Below are positions 30,657-32,009 of a stretch of DNA of 32,009 nt, piece after piece. The position numbers and the translations under genes were made by a program. This stretch comes from Microbacterium sp. K24 (GTDB taxonomy: Bacteria; Actinomycetota; Actinomycetes; Actinomycetales; Microbacteriaceae). Each line of letters opens with the position of its first letter. The first letter of the stretch is position 1. A model generated the notes under the pieces. It was not told the DNA's origin, made no database searches, and saw only the letters and a list, made by a program, of their open reading frames with translations. The stretch covers positions 1 through 32,009 of the forward strand of contig NZ_SSDJ01000040.1 of the NCBI RefSeq assembly GCF_004794465.1, written 5' to 3'.

Positions 30657-31952
30657 TCAGCGCCCGGAGACCTTGCCGAACAGTTTCGCGATCGGCGCGA
30701 GCACCAGCGGACGCGCCGCGAACCATCCGATCGCGAGCACGACGAGCGAGCCGATGAAGACCCAGAAACCGGTCCAGGTGACGGCATCCTGCGACGCGTA
30801 CATGTGGTTCAGGTTGCGCAGGAATCCGGTCAGCATCACCAGTGCGACGTGGGCGATGATGAACGCCACGAAGTACAGCATGATCGGGAAGTGCAGGGCG
30901 CGGGCCCACTCGACCGGGTACGCCTTCGACAGGCGCTCCGCCTTCTTCGGCCAGAGCCCCGACATCCGGAATCCGGTCGCGACCGCCAACGGCGCCGCGA
31001 TGAACACGGTCACGAAGTAGGCGAGCTGCTGCAGGCTGTTGTAGTTGTTCCAGCCGTTCTCGTGCGGCCAGTCGAACGAGATGTACTGCAGCACGGCCGA
31101 CAGCGCGTTCGGGAAGACCTCCCAGCTCGTCGGCACGATCCGCACCCAGTGGCCGGTGACGAACAGCAGCACGACGAAGATCACGCCGTTGATGATCCAC
31201 AGCAGGTCGAGCGCCTGGTGGAACCACAGCGTCAGGCTGATCTTGCCCTTGGCGTTGCCGCGCGGGGTCCAGAAGACGGTGGGACGCTTCTCGGAACGCA
31301 CCCGCAATCCGGAGCGGATGATCAGCACGATCAGGAACATGTTGAAGAAGTGCGCCCAGTTGACCCAGGGCGCGAACCCGGGCTCGACCGCGATCGGCGG
31401 CTCGTACTCGCCGGGGAACGCCGCGAGGAAGTCCTGCATGAACGGGAAGCTCAGCAGCGTGCGGACGAACGCGATCGCCGCACCCGCCAGGACTCCCAGA
31501 GCCGCGGCGCCGAAGAGCCCCGCGATGGCCTGCGGCCACGTCGGCAGGCGACGAGCGGATGCCGGTGCGGCAGGCATGTGCCGCGGCGCGCGTCCGTTCC
31601 ACACCGTGCGCGCGTACGGCAGCGGAGTGTCGAGGTCGGTGGCGAGGATCGAGGTCGAGGCTGGAGCAGTGGTGGCGACGACCGTCGATGGCTCGGCGGT
31701 GGCGGATGCCGCGGGGGCCTCGGATGCCGCCGGAGTCTCGGGCGCGGTCTGTTCGACCTGGGTTCCTGAGCTCGTCGAAGGGGCAGGCGCTCGCACCACC
31801 GTCTCCGCGGGCGGCCACGGCTCGGCGCCGCTCACGCGGGGCAGACCGCGACGCACCGGGGCCGCGGTCGTCGCGGAGACGGACGGGGCGGCGGACGCGG
31901 CAACGGGGCGTTCGCCCGATGCGACGGTCTCCGTCAGATTAGGGGTCGACAC
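30657..31952 (-). CDS. Cytochrome b/b6-type membrane protein with long low-complexity N-terminus
   Basis: 431 residues if started at GTG 31952. Residues 1-~130 are Pro/Ala/Thr/Ser-rich and probably disordered. The rest contains about five hydrophobic helices with candidate haem histidines: WVNWAHFFNMFLIVLI, SLTLWFHQALDLLWIINGV and RALHFPIMLYFVAFIIAHVA. This matches the cytochrome b561/thiosulfate-reductase cytochrome b class that passes electrons between quinone and an oxidoreductase. In related actinobacteria such genes often accompany a molybdopterin oxidoreductase; any partner would lie beyond the right edge. The start is uncertain: the GTG lies inside a long hairpin with no ribosome site, and the first internal ATG is at 31577, just before the first helix. 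Confidence 0.8.
   Translation of the reverse strand: MSTPNLTETVASGERPVAASAAPSVSATTAAPVRRGLPRVSGAEPWPPAETVVRAPAPSTSSGTQVEQTAPETPAASEAPAASATAEPSTVVATTAPASTSILATDLDTPLPYARTVWNGRAPRHMPAAPASARRLPTWPQAIAGLFGAAALGVLAGAAIAFVRTLLSFPFMQDFLAAFPGEYEPPIAVEPGFAPWVNWAHFFNMFLIVLIIRSGLRVRSEKRPTVFWTPRGNAKGKISLTLWFHQALDLLWIINGVIFVVLLFVTGHWVRIVPTSWEVFPNALSAVLQYISFDWPHENGWNNYNSLQQLAYFVTVFIAAPLAVATGFRMSGLWPKKAERLSKAYPVEWARALHFPIMLYFVAFIIAHVALVMLTGFLRNLNHMYASQDAVTWTGFWVFIGSLVVLAIGWFAARPLVLAPIAKLFGKVSGR
31761..31783. repeat. REP-like palindromic element inside coding sequence
   Basis: The core CCTTCGACGAGCTCAGG (read on the minus strand) matches the widespread bacterial repeat consensus CCTTCGACAAGCTCAGG that I recall from many actinobacterial and proteobacterial genomes. 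In frame it encodes PSTSSGTQ, a peptide commonly seen where this repeat has landed in disordered coding segments. I saw no second copy in the window. Confidence 0.6.
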
Positions 31953-32006
31953 GCCAGATGTCGGACCGTTTGCGGGAGATGGTCCGACATCTGGCGTGTC
32001 GGCCCC
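31942..32006. repeat. Long near-perfect inverted repeat at the window's right end
   Basis: Arms at 31942-31967 and 31981-32006: 21 perfect pairs, one G-T pair and four more G-C pairs, around the 13-nt loop GTTTGCGGGAGAT. Each arm also has its own small inverted repeat (for example CCGACA at 31984-31989 with TGTCGG at 31997-32002). It overlaps the GTG start assigned to the cytochrome b-like gene. It may be a terminator of an upstream gene, a leader RNA structure or a dispersed palindromic repeat. Confidence 0.85.
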
Positions 32007-32009
32007 CGA

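Overview
The window is about 70% GC, densely coded, with ATGA/GTGA gene overlaps and many leaderless-looking starts. Gene content and codon style point to an actinobacterium, most likely Microbacteriaceae and probably Microbacterium or a close relative. That genus call is inference from style, not from a marker gene. No rRNA, tRNA, CRISPR array, insertion sequence or phage gene was seen.

Region 1 (1-14211, all minus strand) is the most interesting part. Reading in the direction of transcription it holds: a serine hydrolase of family S12, a lipoprotein solute-binding protein, a DppB-type permease, a DppC permease fused to a DppD ATPase, a second ATPase, a giant S9 peptidase-S12 hydrolase fusion, an M20 amidohydrolase, a GNAT acyltransferase and an enolase-superfamily N-succinylamino acid racemase. 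A separately promoted PucR-type regulator follows and runs off the left edge. The last three enzymes are the same trio (GNAT, NSAR, M20) known from Geobacillus kaustophilus for irreversible conversion of D- to L-amino acids through N-succinyl intermediates. Joined here to a peptide importer and two S12 (D-aminopeptidase-like) domains, they suggest a complete pathway: import peptides, release D-amino acids in the cytoplasm, invert them to L.

Region 2 (14212-16675): a divergent regulatory region with two distinct palindromes, a marR-MFS efflux pair, a small acidic protein with AIQGD repeats, and a large palindrome between convergent genes.

Region 3 (16695-27380, minus strand) handles arginine, ornithine and proline carbon. 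A guanidine-modifying enzyme and ornithine aminotransferase (rocD) form one unit; an XRE regulator, membrane protein and zinc-free MDR oxidoreductase form another, behind two facing copies of one operator. Next come bifunctional PutA and both subunits of the proton-pumping transhydrogenase (pntA, pntB), apparently in one operon with putA. RocD makes the P5C that PutA oxidises; PntAB could turn the resulting NADH into NADPH.

Region 4 (27381-32009): a small secreted protein of atypical composition, a hotdog thioesterase, a GNAT acetyltransferase, a thiolase, and a cytochrome b-like membrane protein whose low-complexity N-terminus contains a REP-like repeat. The window ends in a long near-perfect hairpin.
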